From: Coemansia sp. RSA 1804
Taxonomy: Eukaryota > Kickxellomycota > Kickxellomycetes > Kickxellales > Kickxellaceae
Assembly (NCBI GenBank): GCA_027578815.1
Contig: JANBTH010000175.1
Location: 1-28,827 of the forward strand
DNA: 28,827 nucleotides
Direction: 5' to 3'
Position 1 is the first letter of the stretch; each line of letters opens with the position of its first letter. Of the stretch, positions 9,705-17,586 are shown piece by piece. The notes under the pieces were generated by a model that saw only the letters and a program-made list of their open reading frames with translations, was not told where the DNA came from and searched no databases. The translations under genes were made by a program, and so were the position numbers.

Positions 9705-10340
9705 ATTCCCAGGCACCCAGAGTATCCTTTGCCTCCTTTTTTCCCTCCCTCCCCCCAGTCCAGCCTGCATCCCACTATTTCATTTCATTCCATCTTGGGG
9801 AGGCGGCTTTCCTCTATCTCCACAGGCTCACGGGAGGTCCTCTTCTTCTTCCTGCGTTAAATAAACCCAACTCACGAAGAATAAAGAATTATTCAGAAAA
9901 GAAAGTCTAGCATAACGAACGCTTTTTTCACTTTCCACTTGACCCAATCCCCTCCCCCTATCCGTCGCTTGGCCCTCTAACCATCGTCGGCATTCGTCTT
10001 TTCGCTTGTGTTTTATAGAAGAGGCTTTTTTTCCCTTTTTGTTCGTTATACGCAGACTATTTCACTTTGGTTCCAACTTTTTTCTATTTTATCATTTTAT
10101 ACTTTATTCTCTTTCCCCCCTTTTTTCTTCGTCTCCCTCTTGTCCCCCAGCTTGTTTCTCCACCCACACAGTCTTTTATTTCTCTCTTTATTCTGCTTTA
10201 TATTCTATTCTTCATTTCTTTACTTTTTTCTACAATTTCCCCTCCTAATCTTTTATACTATTTGTTTTATATCTCAAAACCCCCCATTGAATCAGAGAGG
10301 GGGAAAACACATACATTTACAGGATAATCGGTAATAACAA

Positions 10341-10348
10341 TATAAAGG
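10341..10348 (+). promoter_or_regulatory. TATA-like element before the zinc finger gene
   Basis: TATAAAGG starts 39 bp upstream of the chosen ATG at 10,380. If used, it would give a very short leader, which sits uneasily with the long CT-rich tract upstream; it may be unused. Confidence 0.3.
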
Positions 10349-10379
10349 AAAGGGGTCCGATTAACAGGACACATTGGAA

Positions 10380-13300
10380 ATGAGCAAACGGCTGCTCAAC
10401 AACGGGCATTTGGCCACTGGTCCACAGCCACATGTGCCATACTCGATGGCTTCACAACAAAATCCACCATCGTCGCCAGCAACATCAAAAACAGCAACAG
10501 CAGCACCAACAGCAACAACGACAACAGCACCAACAGGAACGCCTCGGCAAGAGCACTCGCGGATTAACAAGGTTGAGAATCTCCTCCAGGGCCACTCGCC
10601 ACCACGCGACCACACGCCCGCAGCAGATTCTGCTCCAGCTGTAAGTGCATCGCCATACACGACCACAGCCTCAGCAATGTCGTCTGGGTCATCCAGCCAT
10701 CATGGCCCTTCTTCTCAGCAGCACCAGCAGACGCCGCAGAGTGCGGTGCGTAGGACTCGCCAGCATGCGGCTACTATTAGCGAACCCATGGCGCCTCAAT
10801 TGACGGCGCTTCGTTCGCCTCGGGGACCCCTGCCGCAGCAGTCTCCACAGCACCAGCAGTCTCAGCAACAAGGCGGTCGATATTTCCATCCCCAAACGCC
10901 GCCGCAGTCACAGCAATCCACGCATCCACATCCACATCCAAATCCGCCATTGCAACTGCCATTGCCATTGCCGCCGCCGCATCCCCAATCATCATCGTCA
11001 GCATCATCGTCGCATTACCACAACCAGCAATTAGTGCCACCCCCTCCTCATCCTCATTCTTCTGGAAGCCCTCACGATGTGCGGCCTAGACGAATGACCT
11101 TTATTGGAACACCAGTCAACACAGATGCGCCACGTGATCATTATGAAATGTCGTTTAGTAGATCCACTTCGTCACACTATGCCCCGAGTTCGCAGTCATC
11201 TCCCCAGCGTCCATTTGTCGCTAACAGTGGCAACAGCAGCAGCAACAACAACAACAACAATAGCAGTAGTGGCGGTAATGCAATGGCTACCCCTACCACT
11301 GCTCCGCAGTCCTACTCAACAAGGCCACCATTGTACATTCCGAGCCATGGCCACCATAACAGCCAGCATCAGATCCCACTCCAGCCACCACCGCCTGCAT
11401 CCGCACCATCCAACCAGCAGCATTTCAATCTATCGTCGGGTTATCAAAATCAACAGCAGCAGCACCACCAGCAGCAGCAACAGCATCAGCAGCAACCTGG
11501 TGGCCGACTTGCTCCTTTTGGTCATCGTGCAAGCTACAGCGGTGGTGGTGGTGGTGGTGCAGGACAAGGAATGCTTCCTTTGCAGCGGTCGCTCTCGCCT
11601 CCGCCCCATGGACGGCGATACCTCCCGGTCCCAGGACGCTATGATATTGGTGGCAAGCTCCAGCGCTCGCCATTGCCGTTTCCGCGTATTCCATCGCCCA
11701 AGCTGCAGCAGCGCCAACAGCAGCAACAAGGGATGATGCACCAGCAACATCAGCAACAGCACCAGCCGCAGCAACGCTTGTCTCCGCCGTCGGCTACAGC
11801 GCCATTGGCAACGGTAGTGGCAAATGCGGCAGGCAATTCCAGCGGCGGTGCTGGCAACTCAATAACGGCGCACTCGCCAGCACGCGAGTCGACGCGGCGG
11901 CTGAGCTCGGTTGTGTGGGGACCAACGGGATTCGAGCGGCTCGAGTCGGGAATGTCGCGGTGCCGGATCTGCCACAAGGAGTACTCCAAGGGCTCGTCGA
12001 CTGGTACGCTGAAGCGGCATTTCCGCCAGCACCAAGTCAATGTCGGCCCAGGCGGATCATATGCGCGCCGCAGCCCGCCAGTAACAGCGTCGGTTGCTTC
12101 GGCAACATCGGTGGCAGCGTCAGCAGCAGCAACAGCAGTGGCAACTACTCCGACGTCAGCTCCAGCAGTGCATCATGTGCAGCGGCCGCGCGCTTACTCG
12201 CATCGCACTGAGACGCGCACCAATCGTGAGGCGTCGCCGCTCTTGTCGGCACCACGTCTCCATTTCCAGCAGAATCAGCTTCAGCAGAACCAGCTCCAGC
12301 AGAACCTGCGTGTCGGGTCGGCTGACGTAGATTCGAGTTCGGCGATTGCGGGGTCTGCGCTGCTGAGCATGGCAGCCGGCGACTCGCGCATGGACGTCGA
12401 TACGCGGCCTGTGCGGCGTCCGACGCGGCTGTCGGATCCCAGCGTGTATCCGGCACCGTCCAGTGCTGGCGCAACGACCATTGATCCCGAAACGCGCGAT
12501 ATCTCGGTGTCGCCGTCACCTTCAACGGCTGCTTCGGCGCGCGACGATGCGCGGCAGACGGTGCGGACGGTGCAGATACCGCAGCTGCCACCGCCGAAGA
12601 TGGAGACCGGCAGCGACAGCGACAGCGAGAGCGATAACGACTCGCATGCCAGCCAGCGCCCGCACAAGCGGCGACGCGCGACGGATGCCAGCGCACACAG
12701 CATTGCTCGGACAACATCGCCTGGCCTCTTGCCATCCGGCGCGCTGTCTGCGGCTGAGCTCGTTGCGCTGTCGTCGGAGCTGATGCTGCGTGTCGCTCAG
12801 GCGCTGCCAACGCTGGCGCTGGAGGCTGCCGATAGCCAGCGTGCATCCGACGCCTGCCGCACCGGCGATCCGCTGGATGTGCTGCTTGGCCATATCCGCA
12901 CGCGGCTTCTTGCCGACTCCAGCGAGTCGGTGCCGCGGCTCAACGGAAGCGGCTCGGCTGGTGTTGGCGCTGTCCCCTCGTCCGGCTCGCCGCACAATAC
13001 CAAAACGCCGCTCTGGTCGCCGCGGCCGGCGTCACCTCCTTCTTCTTCCTCTTCTGCTCTGCTGTCTCCGTTCTACTCGCTTCTGTCTGCCTCCACCAAC
13101 CGTCTGCCGTTCACCGTCCGCAAAGCACACCCTCGCCCCGTCACAACCACTGCAACCATGACCTTGCTGTCGCGCGTATCTGCTGCCATGCAGCGCATTG
13201 CGCCGCTGAGCCTTGCTGAGCTCAAGTGGGACAACGTCGGCATTCTGCTCGAAGCTGCGCAGCCCCGCACTGCCGCCTCACGCGTGTTCCTGACTATTGA

Positions 13301-14045
13301 CCTGACTTCCGAGACCCTGCGCGAGGCGCTTGACGACCCTGCGGTGGGCGTCATCGTTGCGTACCATCCGCCAATCTTCTCGGCGTGGAAGTCGCTGACG
13401 ATGTCCGACGCAAAGCAGAGTCTTATCCTGCGCTGCGCGAGCGCCGGCGTGTCCATCTACACGCCGCACACGTCGCTGGACAGCTGCGAGGACGGCATCA
13501 ACGACTGGCTTGCCGCGTCTGTTGGCGAAGGCGCTGTTGTTCCGATTACGCCGGCCTCGCCCGAGGTTGCTGCTGCCGCCGGTCAGCACAACGCCGGCTC
13601 CGGACGGCTTGTTACGCTTGCCACGCCGCTTCCGCTCTCGGCCGTCGTTGAGCGCGTGAAGCAGCGCTTGGGACTCGAGCGTATTCGCGTTGCGCGCGCC
13701 TCCTGCCACGACGGCCCGTCGGATACGCAGACGCTTGTCTCGCGCGTGGCCGTCTGCGCCGGCTCTGGGTACTCTGTTGTCAGCGCGGCCACCACTACTA
13801 CGTCCTCGCCAAAGGTTGATGTTTATCTTACGGGTGAGATGGGCCACCACGATGCGTTGGCTGCCACTGCGGCTGGCACCAGCTGTATCCTGGGCGAGCA
13901 CTCCAATACCGAGCGCGGGTATCTGCGTGCTGTGCTTGCTGAGCGGCTGCAGCGTGAGCTGGACACCGATAATGGCGATTCTGACTCGGGCTCCGTCTCT
14001 GTTGTGGTGAGTCTTGTGGATAAGGATCCGATATCGATCGAGTAA
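10380..14045 (+). CDS. BED-type zinc finger protein reading in frame into a NIF3 domain
   Basis: One uninterrupted frame of 1,221 residues. Residues 1 to about 505 are low-complexity, rich in Gln, His, Pro, Ser and Thr, with poly-Q/H near 358-373, a Gly run near 388-393 and many SP motifs. A single BED-like zinc finger follows, with Cys528, Cys531, His547 and His551 (CRICHKEYSKG, then GTLKRHFRQH), after a Trp-Gly segment (VVWGPTGFERLESG). This suggests a nuclear DNA-binding protein. Residues 560-780 are again disordered, with a basic patch HKRRRA near 760; about 785-850 looks helical and may be a partner-binding part. From residue 927 to the end is a complete NIF3/DUF34 protein. No stop codon or clear intron separates the two parts. 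It could be a real fusion or two genes; see the nested entry. The ATG at 10,380 is used because the frame upstream opens with TTG. Confidence 0.75.
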   Translation: MSKRLLNNGHLATGPQPHVPYSMASQQNPPSSPATSKTATAAPTATTTTAPTGTPRQEHSRINKVENLLQGHSPPRDHTPAADSAPAVSASPYTTTASAMSSGSSSHHGPSSQQHQQTPQSAVRRTRQHAATISEPMAPQLTALRSPRGPLPQQSPQHQQSQQQGGRYFHPQTPPQSQQSTHPHPHPNPPLQLPLPLPPPHPQSSSSASSSHYHNQQLVPPPPHPHSSGSPHDVRPRRMTFIGTPVNTDAPRDHYEMSFSRSTSSHYAPSSQSSPQRPFVANSGNSSSNNNNNNSSSGGNAMATPTTAPQSYSTRPPLYIPSHGHHNSQHQIPLQPPPPASAPSNQQHFNLSSGYQNQQQQHHQQQQQHQQQPGGRLAPFGHRASYSGGGGGGAGQGMLPLQRSLSPPPHGRRYLPVPGRYDIGGKLQRSPLPFPRIPSPKLQQRQQQQQGMMHQQHQQQHQPQQRLSPPSATAPLATVVANAAGNSSGGAGNSITAHSPARESTRRLSSVVWGPTGFERLESGMSRCRICHKEYSKGSSTGTLKRHFRQHQVNVGPGGSYARRSPPVTASVASATSVAASAAATAVATTPTSAPAVHHVQRPRAYSHRTETRTNREASPLLSAPRLHFQQNQLQQNQLQQNLRVGSADVDSSSAIAGSALLSMAAGDSRMDVDTRPVRRPTRLSDPSVYPAPSSAGATTIDPETRDISVSPSPSTAASARDDARQTVRTVQIPQLPPPKMETGSDSDSESDNDSHASQRPHKRRRATDASAHSIARTTSPGLLPSGALSAAELVALSSELMLRVAQALPTLALEAADSQRASDACRTGDPLDVLLGHIRTRLLADSSESVPRLNGSGSAGVGAVPSSGSPHNTKTPLWSPRPASPPSSSSSALLSPFYSLLSASTNRLPFTVRKAHPRPVTTTATMTLLSRVSAAMQRIAPLSLAELKWDNVGILLEAAQPRTAASRVFLTIDLTSETLREALDDPAVGVIVAYHPPIFSAWKSLTMSDAKQSLILRCASAGVSIYTPHTSLDSCEDGINDWLAASVGEGAVVPITPASPEVAAAAGQHNAGSGRLVTLATPLPLSAVVERVKQRLGLERIRVARASCHDGPSDTQTLVSRVAVCAGSGYSVVSAATTTTSSPKVDVYLTGEMGHHDALAATAAGTSCILGEHSNTERGYLRAVLAERLQRELDTDNGDSDSGSVSVVVSLVDKDPISIE
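11451..11500. repeat. CAG/CAC-rich trinucleotide tract (poly-Q/H)
   Basis: Imperfect CAG, CAA and CAC codons encode a Gln/His run in the N-terminal disordered part of the zinc finger protein. Similar shorter tracts occur at 10,490-10,535, 11,235-11,262 (CAG/AAC) and 11,700-11,775. Confidence 0.8.
13158..14045 (+). CDS. NIF3: NIF3-like (DUF34) protein, in-frame internal start
   Basis: Starting at the in-frame ATG at 13,158 gives 295 residues, about the length of stand-alone fungal NIF3 proteins, and the start matches the family (MTLLSRVSAAMQRIAPLSLA, then WDNVGILLE). Family features in order are a YHPPIF segment (His at about 72), HTSLDSCEDGINDW near 107, a central variable insert domain, the GEMGHHDAL segment and EHSNTERGY near the C-terminus. 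In known NIF3 structures these His/Glu residues hold a dinuclear metal site in a toroidal hexamer. The cellular role of the family is unsettled; a GTP cyclohydrolase I-like or metal-chaperone role has been proposed. The ATG context is CAACC-ATG-A, directly after a CT-rich stretch (13,036-13,110) that resembles upstream regions of this genome. I think a separate transcript or an alternative start is at least as likely as an obligate fusion. Confidence 0.6.
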   Translation: MTLLSRVSAAMQRIAPLSLAELKWDNVGILLEAAQPRTAASRVFLTIDLTSETLREALDDPAVGVIVAYHPPIFSAWKSLTMSDAKQSLILRCASAGVSIYTPHTSLDSCEDGINDWLAASVGEGAVVPITPASPEVAAAAGQHNAGSGRLVTLATPLPLSAVVERVKQRLGLERIRVARASCHDGPSDTQTLVSRVAVCAGSGYSVVSAATTTTSSPKVDVYLTGEMGHHDALAATAAGTSCILGEHSNTERGYLRAVLAERLQRELDTDNGDSDSGSVSVVVSLVDKDPISIE

Positions 14046-14784
14046 GAGTAGATATGTAAAGAGAAAAAAAACGTAGTCTGCTCCTTTTCTTTGTTTTTTT
14101 CTTTACCTTACCTCCTTTCCGCTGATCAAAATTTGATTTAAAGTATATATTATTTATTTGATACGCTTAATTGAGGTGATTGGAACGTGTGGAATTGGAC
14201 CGTGTTGTATCTTCTACTCGTCATATACTGGGGTTTAGGATATCTTGCTCATCTCCCTGTGTTTGGCACATATTGCTTTTGCACATAAGCACACGTTACT
14301 CTATTGAACATGACATCTGTTGTTTGTTTATTCAAAGCTGCACATTTTTTTTTACATCTTGTAGCATATCCACCCTGCTACGGAGAATCTCAATTTTCTT
14401 TTTTATTTGCCGAATGCTTTTAAAAGCCGGATGCTGCTTTTAATTTTCTTAATTAAACATGCTTTTTTCTATTGCTATTATCTGGTTTACTTTATACAAA
14501 ACAAAGACCTTGGGAAAATAAGTATTGGTTTGGATAGGATATTAATTACAGGTGACTACCGTGGACTCGGAAAACGCGTGCTGTCGAACATCTGTATCCG
14601 GGCACTTTCTTATGTTGTTATTCTATTTCATTGGGGAAAAAAAGCTCTTGAGAAATAAGAATTGCGGTTTTTTTCTTCTTTCACACCTTGCCAACAGCGT
14701 TTAATGAATTATTTACTGGAATATTATCATCTTATTTTTAAAAGCACTATTTATCTATTGCTGGACAAGTTAGATACGTGAACG
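14046..14784. other. Intergenic region marking the start of the AT-rich island
   Basis: Composition shifts from GC-rich coding to AT-rich DNA within about 100 bp of the NIF3 stop. The first part is T-rich (a plausible 3' UTR of NIF3). The rest holds the promoter of the first secreted protein. No gene or RNA was recognised. Confidence 0.65.
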
Positions 14785-15423
14785 ATGCATTGCAGCAGGC
14801 TTATTGTTTCTTTGGCGGCTGTTGCCTTGCCAACACTTGTTTTAGCACAATATGACAGCAACGGCTCATTGGTAGCAGTGGATGCTGATGGGTTGTTGCC
14901 CTCCAATACTGGTGGGCCAAACCAGCAGTCTCTCAATTATGAGAACACCGTCAATGACCAGCCAATAGATGCAACTAACGAGTACGATGGGTTTGTGTTC
15001 ACGACCACCTCGACGCTCTATAATGTTCACTACGAGACGACATTTGTGGTTGAAGAGAAGGAGGAGCCGCTGCTGACGACTAGTCGCAACGGAAGGACGT
15101 GTGCTGCAATTGAAATTACGCCCACATCGACTGCCGAGACCACCTCTAAAACATCATCAACAACAACATCATCATCAGTAGTTAGCTCTAGCACCACCAC
15201 TGTTTCTTCGTCTAGTACTACTTCTACTACCAGCTCTACCACAAGCAAAACATCGGCCTTGCCATCGCCAACGAGTGCAAAAGCAAAGGCGGACATGCCG
15301 ACCACGTCGTCGGAGGTTCAAAGCACAACGTCCTCATCCAGCTCCTCCTCCTCTTCTTCTTCAAAGAAGGGCAACAACGGATGCGTTGGGATTTATAACG
15401 GCAATTGCATGCCATACATGTAA
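14785..15423 (+). CDS. Secreted Ser/Thr-rich protein 1, short, with C-terminal Cys pair
   Basis: 212 residues with a clear signal peptide (basic start MHCSR, hydrophobic core, likely cut LVLA|QYDS near residue 21). The mature part begins with an Asn/Asp-rich stretch, then a short Thr-rich beta-like segment (FVFTTTSTLYNVHYETTFVV, about 71-91). A long Ser/Thr linker (about 115-195) would be heavily O-glycosylated and extended, as in fungal cell-wall proteins. The C-terminus is CVGIYNGNC followed by MPYM: two Cys separated by seven residues, comparable with the tails of three other secreted proteins in this window. There is no GPI-like hydrophobic tail. No known family was recognised. It is the shortest and most divergent of the six and lacks the KETS motif. 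Its 3' flank has an AATAAA 70 bp after the stop. The ATG directly precedes the signal peptide. Confidence 0.8.
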   Translation: MHCSRLIVSLAAVALPTLVLAQYDSNGSLVAVDADGLLPSNTGGPNQQSLNYENTVNDQPIDATNEYDGFVFTTTSTLYNVHYETTFVVEEKEEPLLTTSRNGRTCAAIEITPTSTAETTSKTSSTTTSSSVVSSSTTTVSSSSTTSTTSSTTSKTSALPSPTSAKAKADMPTTSSEVQSTTSSSSSSSSSSSKKGNNGCVGIYNGNCMPYM

Positions 15424-15492
15424 CCAGTATTTATTTTATATTGTTCTTTGTAATACATTTGTCAGTATACTGTTTATTAAGACTAGTAAAGC

Positions 15493-15498
15493 AATAAA
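15493..15498 (+). terminator. Polyadenylation signal AATAAA after secreted protein 1
   Basis: A canonical AATAAA lies 70 bp beyond the stop codon, in the 123-bp gap before the convergent GC-rich fragment. It is the clearest such hexamer next to any gene of the cluster. Confidence 0.45.
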
Positions 15499-15546
15499 TA
15501 CCAACAGACAAACACTTACTATCCCGTTTAGCATAATTCCGGCTTG

Positions 15547-16059
15547 CTAGACACCCTCGTTCTTGACCACGCTTACTATTGCGGCCTGCCAGGCCTCCAG
15601 ATCCTCTGGCAATGGGCGCTGCGGATAGGCGAACCTGAACTGCAAGATGCGGTCGAGAAGTCTGCGCATCAGGATGAGGACGGAAGCGGTGCGCGCGCAG
15701 CACCTGGTCTCGATCCACCTGTTGATGACGAGGTGCTGGGCTTTTGGCCAGAAGCTCAGCGACCGGGCAAACAGAACCAGCACAGCCGGGTTGGCGATGG
15801 TTAGGGTGTGCGCGGTCATTGTGGTTCTGCCGCCGGAGATCGTGGCAGCCACCAGCGCAGCCGTTCTGGGTGGCAGCACAGCGTGGCGCGAGTTATCGGC
15901 GGCAGTTGCTGCAATAGCGGATCGGCTGTCGATGCCGATTGGGCGGGTGGCCACGCGCTCGCGGTCGACGATCTGGATGGCGCGGCCGATTCCCTCGACC
16001 CGCTTTGTCTTCGTGGTCTGGCCAATCGCGTAGCCGGACACGTCGCGGGACCGTGAGCA
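15547..16059 (-). pseudogene. GC-rich 5'-truncated coding fragment, unrecognised (possibly sideroflexin-like)
   Basis: The minus strand is open for 170 codons, from just after a TGA at 16,060-16,062 to a stop at 15,547, and is much GC-richer than the surrounding DNA. There is no ATG near its beginning; the first in-frame ATG is at 15,819. The composition changes abruptly at about 16,060, as if the upstream half of a gene had been removed. The translation has protein-like character, including GRAIQIVDRERV, a hydrophobic TLTIANPAVLVLFARSLSF segment and an ending EDLEAWQAAIVSV. The pattern of a GI-V-D segment, a Pro-rich turn and an A-x-P-x4-LF segment loosely recalls the C-terminal half of sideroflexins (mitochondrial Ser carriers); this is weak and unverified. 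It could also be the last exon of a gene whose other exons I cannot see. Confidence 0.45.
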
Positions 16060-16484
16060 TCAACATATGGTTTAACGTAAGCAAGCATAAAACGATAATC
16101 TAATTTGGTGAGTGATATCCGTAGAGTTTGCTTTTTTAAAGCTCCGTTGTATTTTGTCGTTTGGTTCAACAGGCTATGAAATAAGATGTAAATGTTTAAA
16201 AAGTAAAGTCCTCTTTTTACCTTCAAACAATATTGCAAAAAGCGGGCAATGAGAAGGTTTAAAGGTAGCTTTGTAAAATGTAATTCCGGTATTTCAAAGC
16301 CCACGTGGTCTTCAGCCCTACTATTTGTATTTGAAGCTCCTTTGTTGTCCATTTAAACTTCAAATATGGCGAAAGCTCCACCTACTTACAGCCTTTTAAT
16401 ATTTTTTTAGTTGTTTCCTTGCATACTTTATTATGTAAATGTATTGCTGTATTCGCCAACATATAAAATAAACTAGCTAAAATT
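16060..16484. other. AT-rich intergenic region before secreted protein 2
   Basis: This is AT-rich sequence between the truncated fragment and secreted protein 2. It provides the promoter of the latter. No gene is supported; a minus-strand frame crossing into the fragment in another phase has no protein character. Confidence 0.6.
16462..16468 (+). promoter_or_regulatory. TATA-like element before secreted protein 2
   Basis: TATAAAA lies 23 bp upstream of the ATG at 16,485. That is close for a TATA box, so the leader would be very short or the element is unused. Confidence 0.3.
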
Positions 16485-17492
16485 ATGACCAGGCTTGAAA
16501 ACTGTCTTGCGCTGTTGGCGTTCACGGGCAGCTCATTGTGGATGATGGCATTCGGACAGGATAGCAATAGTTTAGATGATATGGATGCTTTTAATACACT
16601 GTCGTTTCAAACAGGAGTGGCACATAAAGAGACATCATCATCTCGGTCTGAGGAGACAGACGTCGACCTGTTGTATAGTACATACGAGCCATCGGAATCC
16701 TTGCCTTTGCCAACTATATTATCCACTGAGACATTTGTTTCTCAGAAAACAATAACAGAGTACAACACAGTCTACATATATCCTGATGCAACAGGAACGG
16801 CAACTGTTACAGAAACAGACACTTCATACTACTTTACATTCAGACCAGGCGATGTATCCATATTCACGGATGCACTAGAGTCGCAAAGTACTATTACTCT
16901 TACTGCATATGTCCAGGATTTTGCATACTCTGGCATTATGGTCACACCGCCTGTTGAATACACTACCGAGTACTTTACAGCTACAACAACAGTTGACCAG
17001 ATTACCAAGCTACAGCCCTCAACAGTATACACAACGGTGCCAACAACGCTTACAGACACAACCACAATTACAGTAACCACACAGGCTTTGAATGTTATGG
17101 AAACCGTCACTAGCAACTACTACATAACTACAACCAGCACATCTGCAGAAACATATCTCCAGTCAGACGTAATGTGGGTACAGACGCTGCTTGACGAGAC
17201 AACGACTTACGTGTACACAATGCGCTCACTAGACAGGTTCCAGCCATACTACCTCAGCACGCAGGTACTCCATTCAACTGCAACAATAACAGTGCTTACA
17301 ACAACCACAACAACGCCTCCGCCTCCTCCTCAAGCAGAAAGTACGCCGCCACCCGAAGATAACAATCCACAACAACAGCTACAGCTGCAAGGCCAGGTAT
17401 CACCAAGTTCATCTTCCTCCAGCAGTAGCGGCAGCTTGGAGTGTTTTTACTTTGGAGGAATAAACGCACGGTGCATCCTTGTCAACCGTTAA
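16485..17492 (+). CDS. Secreted Thr/Val-rich surface protein 2 (paralogue A)
   Basis: 335 residues with a signal peptide (likely cut AFG|QDSN near 24). The mature N-terminus carries FQTGVAHKETS (residues 41-51) and an acidic Ser-rich stretch. The core (about 88-280) is a long run of Thr/Val/Tyr beta-like segments such as TATVTETDTSYYFTFRPGDV and TTTITVTTQALNVMETVT. A Thr-Pro linker (TTTTTTPPPPP) leads to a Gln-rich, then Ser-rich tail ending CFYFGGINARC plus five residues, a C-x9-C pair. This suggests an O-glycosylated, extended cell-wall or secreted protein; there is no GPI-like tail or membrane anchor. The core is nearly identical at the DNA level to those of the genes at 20,310 and 21,779. 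It is convergent with the GPCR gene, with only 94 bp between stops. No named family was recognised. Confidence 0.85.
   Translation: MTRLENCLALLAFTGSSLWMMAFGQDSNSLDDMDAFNTLSFQTGVAHKETSSSRSEETDVDLLYSTYEPSESLPLPTILSTETFVSQKTITEYNTVYIYPDATGTATVTETDTSYYFTFRPGDVSIFTDALESQSTITLTAYVQDFAYSGIMVTPPVEYTTEYFTATTTVDQITKLQPSTVYTTVPTTLTDTTTITVTTQALNVMETVTSNYYITTTSTSAETYLQSDVMWVQTLLDETTTYVYTMRSLDRFQPYYLSTQVLHSTATITVLTTTTTTPPPPPQAESTPPPEDNNPQQQLQLQGQVSPSSSSSSSSGSLECFYFGGINARCILVNR
16611..17332 (+). repeat. Near-identical paralogue core, copy A
   Basis: This DNA segment recurs almost unchanged at 21,983-22,704 and, from its TACAACAC portion onward, at 20,664-21,243. Long stretches are identical in all three copies including third codon positions, pointing to recent duplication or gene conversion. 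Confidence 0.9.
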
Positions 17493-17586
17493 GTTTTTTA
17501 TGACCACCATACTTGCACTACATATTAAGTGTAGGCTTCTTTAGGAGGTTTTATTGAGACTTTTAATATATCAATACAGCTCTGTG

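Larger units (their letters stand above)
9080..10379 (+). promoter_or_regulatory. Pyrimidine-rich 5' region/leader of the zinc finger gene
   Basis: For about 1.3 kb the plus strand is dominated by C and T (for example 9,115-9,185, 9,730-9,800 and 10,020-10,260), ending just before the zinc finger ATG. Long CT-rich tracts upstream of genes are known in fungal promoters, often next to transcription start sites. The length suggests a long promoter or a transcribed leader. An AGCC repeat and a TATA-like element lie inside. No conserved upstream frame was recognised. Confidence 0.55.

Noticed and set aside
12145..12995. Minus-strand frames of 140-233 codons inside the zinc finger gene
   Set aside because: They are shadows of GC-rich, low-complexity coding sequence; translations are Arg/Ala-rich without any domain.
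15816..16352. 178-codon minus frame with an ATG at 16,352 overlapping the GC-rich fragment
   Set aside because: Its first half is random AT-rich translation and its second half is out of phase with the protein-like frame of the fragment.
16829..17116. 95-codon minus frame conserved in all three paralogue cores (also at 20,741-21,028 and 22,201-22,488)
   Set aside because: Its conservation follows from the near-identical DNA of the plus-strand genes. The Val-rich translation is simply the reverse complement of Thr-rich codons.
17540..17551. TTTAGGAGGTTT shared by the 3' flanks of secreted proteins 2 and 5 (second copy at 24,151-24,162)
   Set aside because: Only 12 bases match, and one copy overlaps the stop codon while the other lies downstream; this is compatible with chance.
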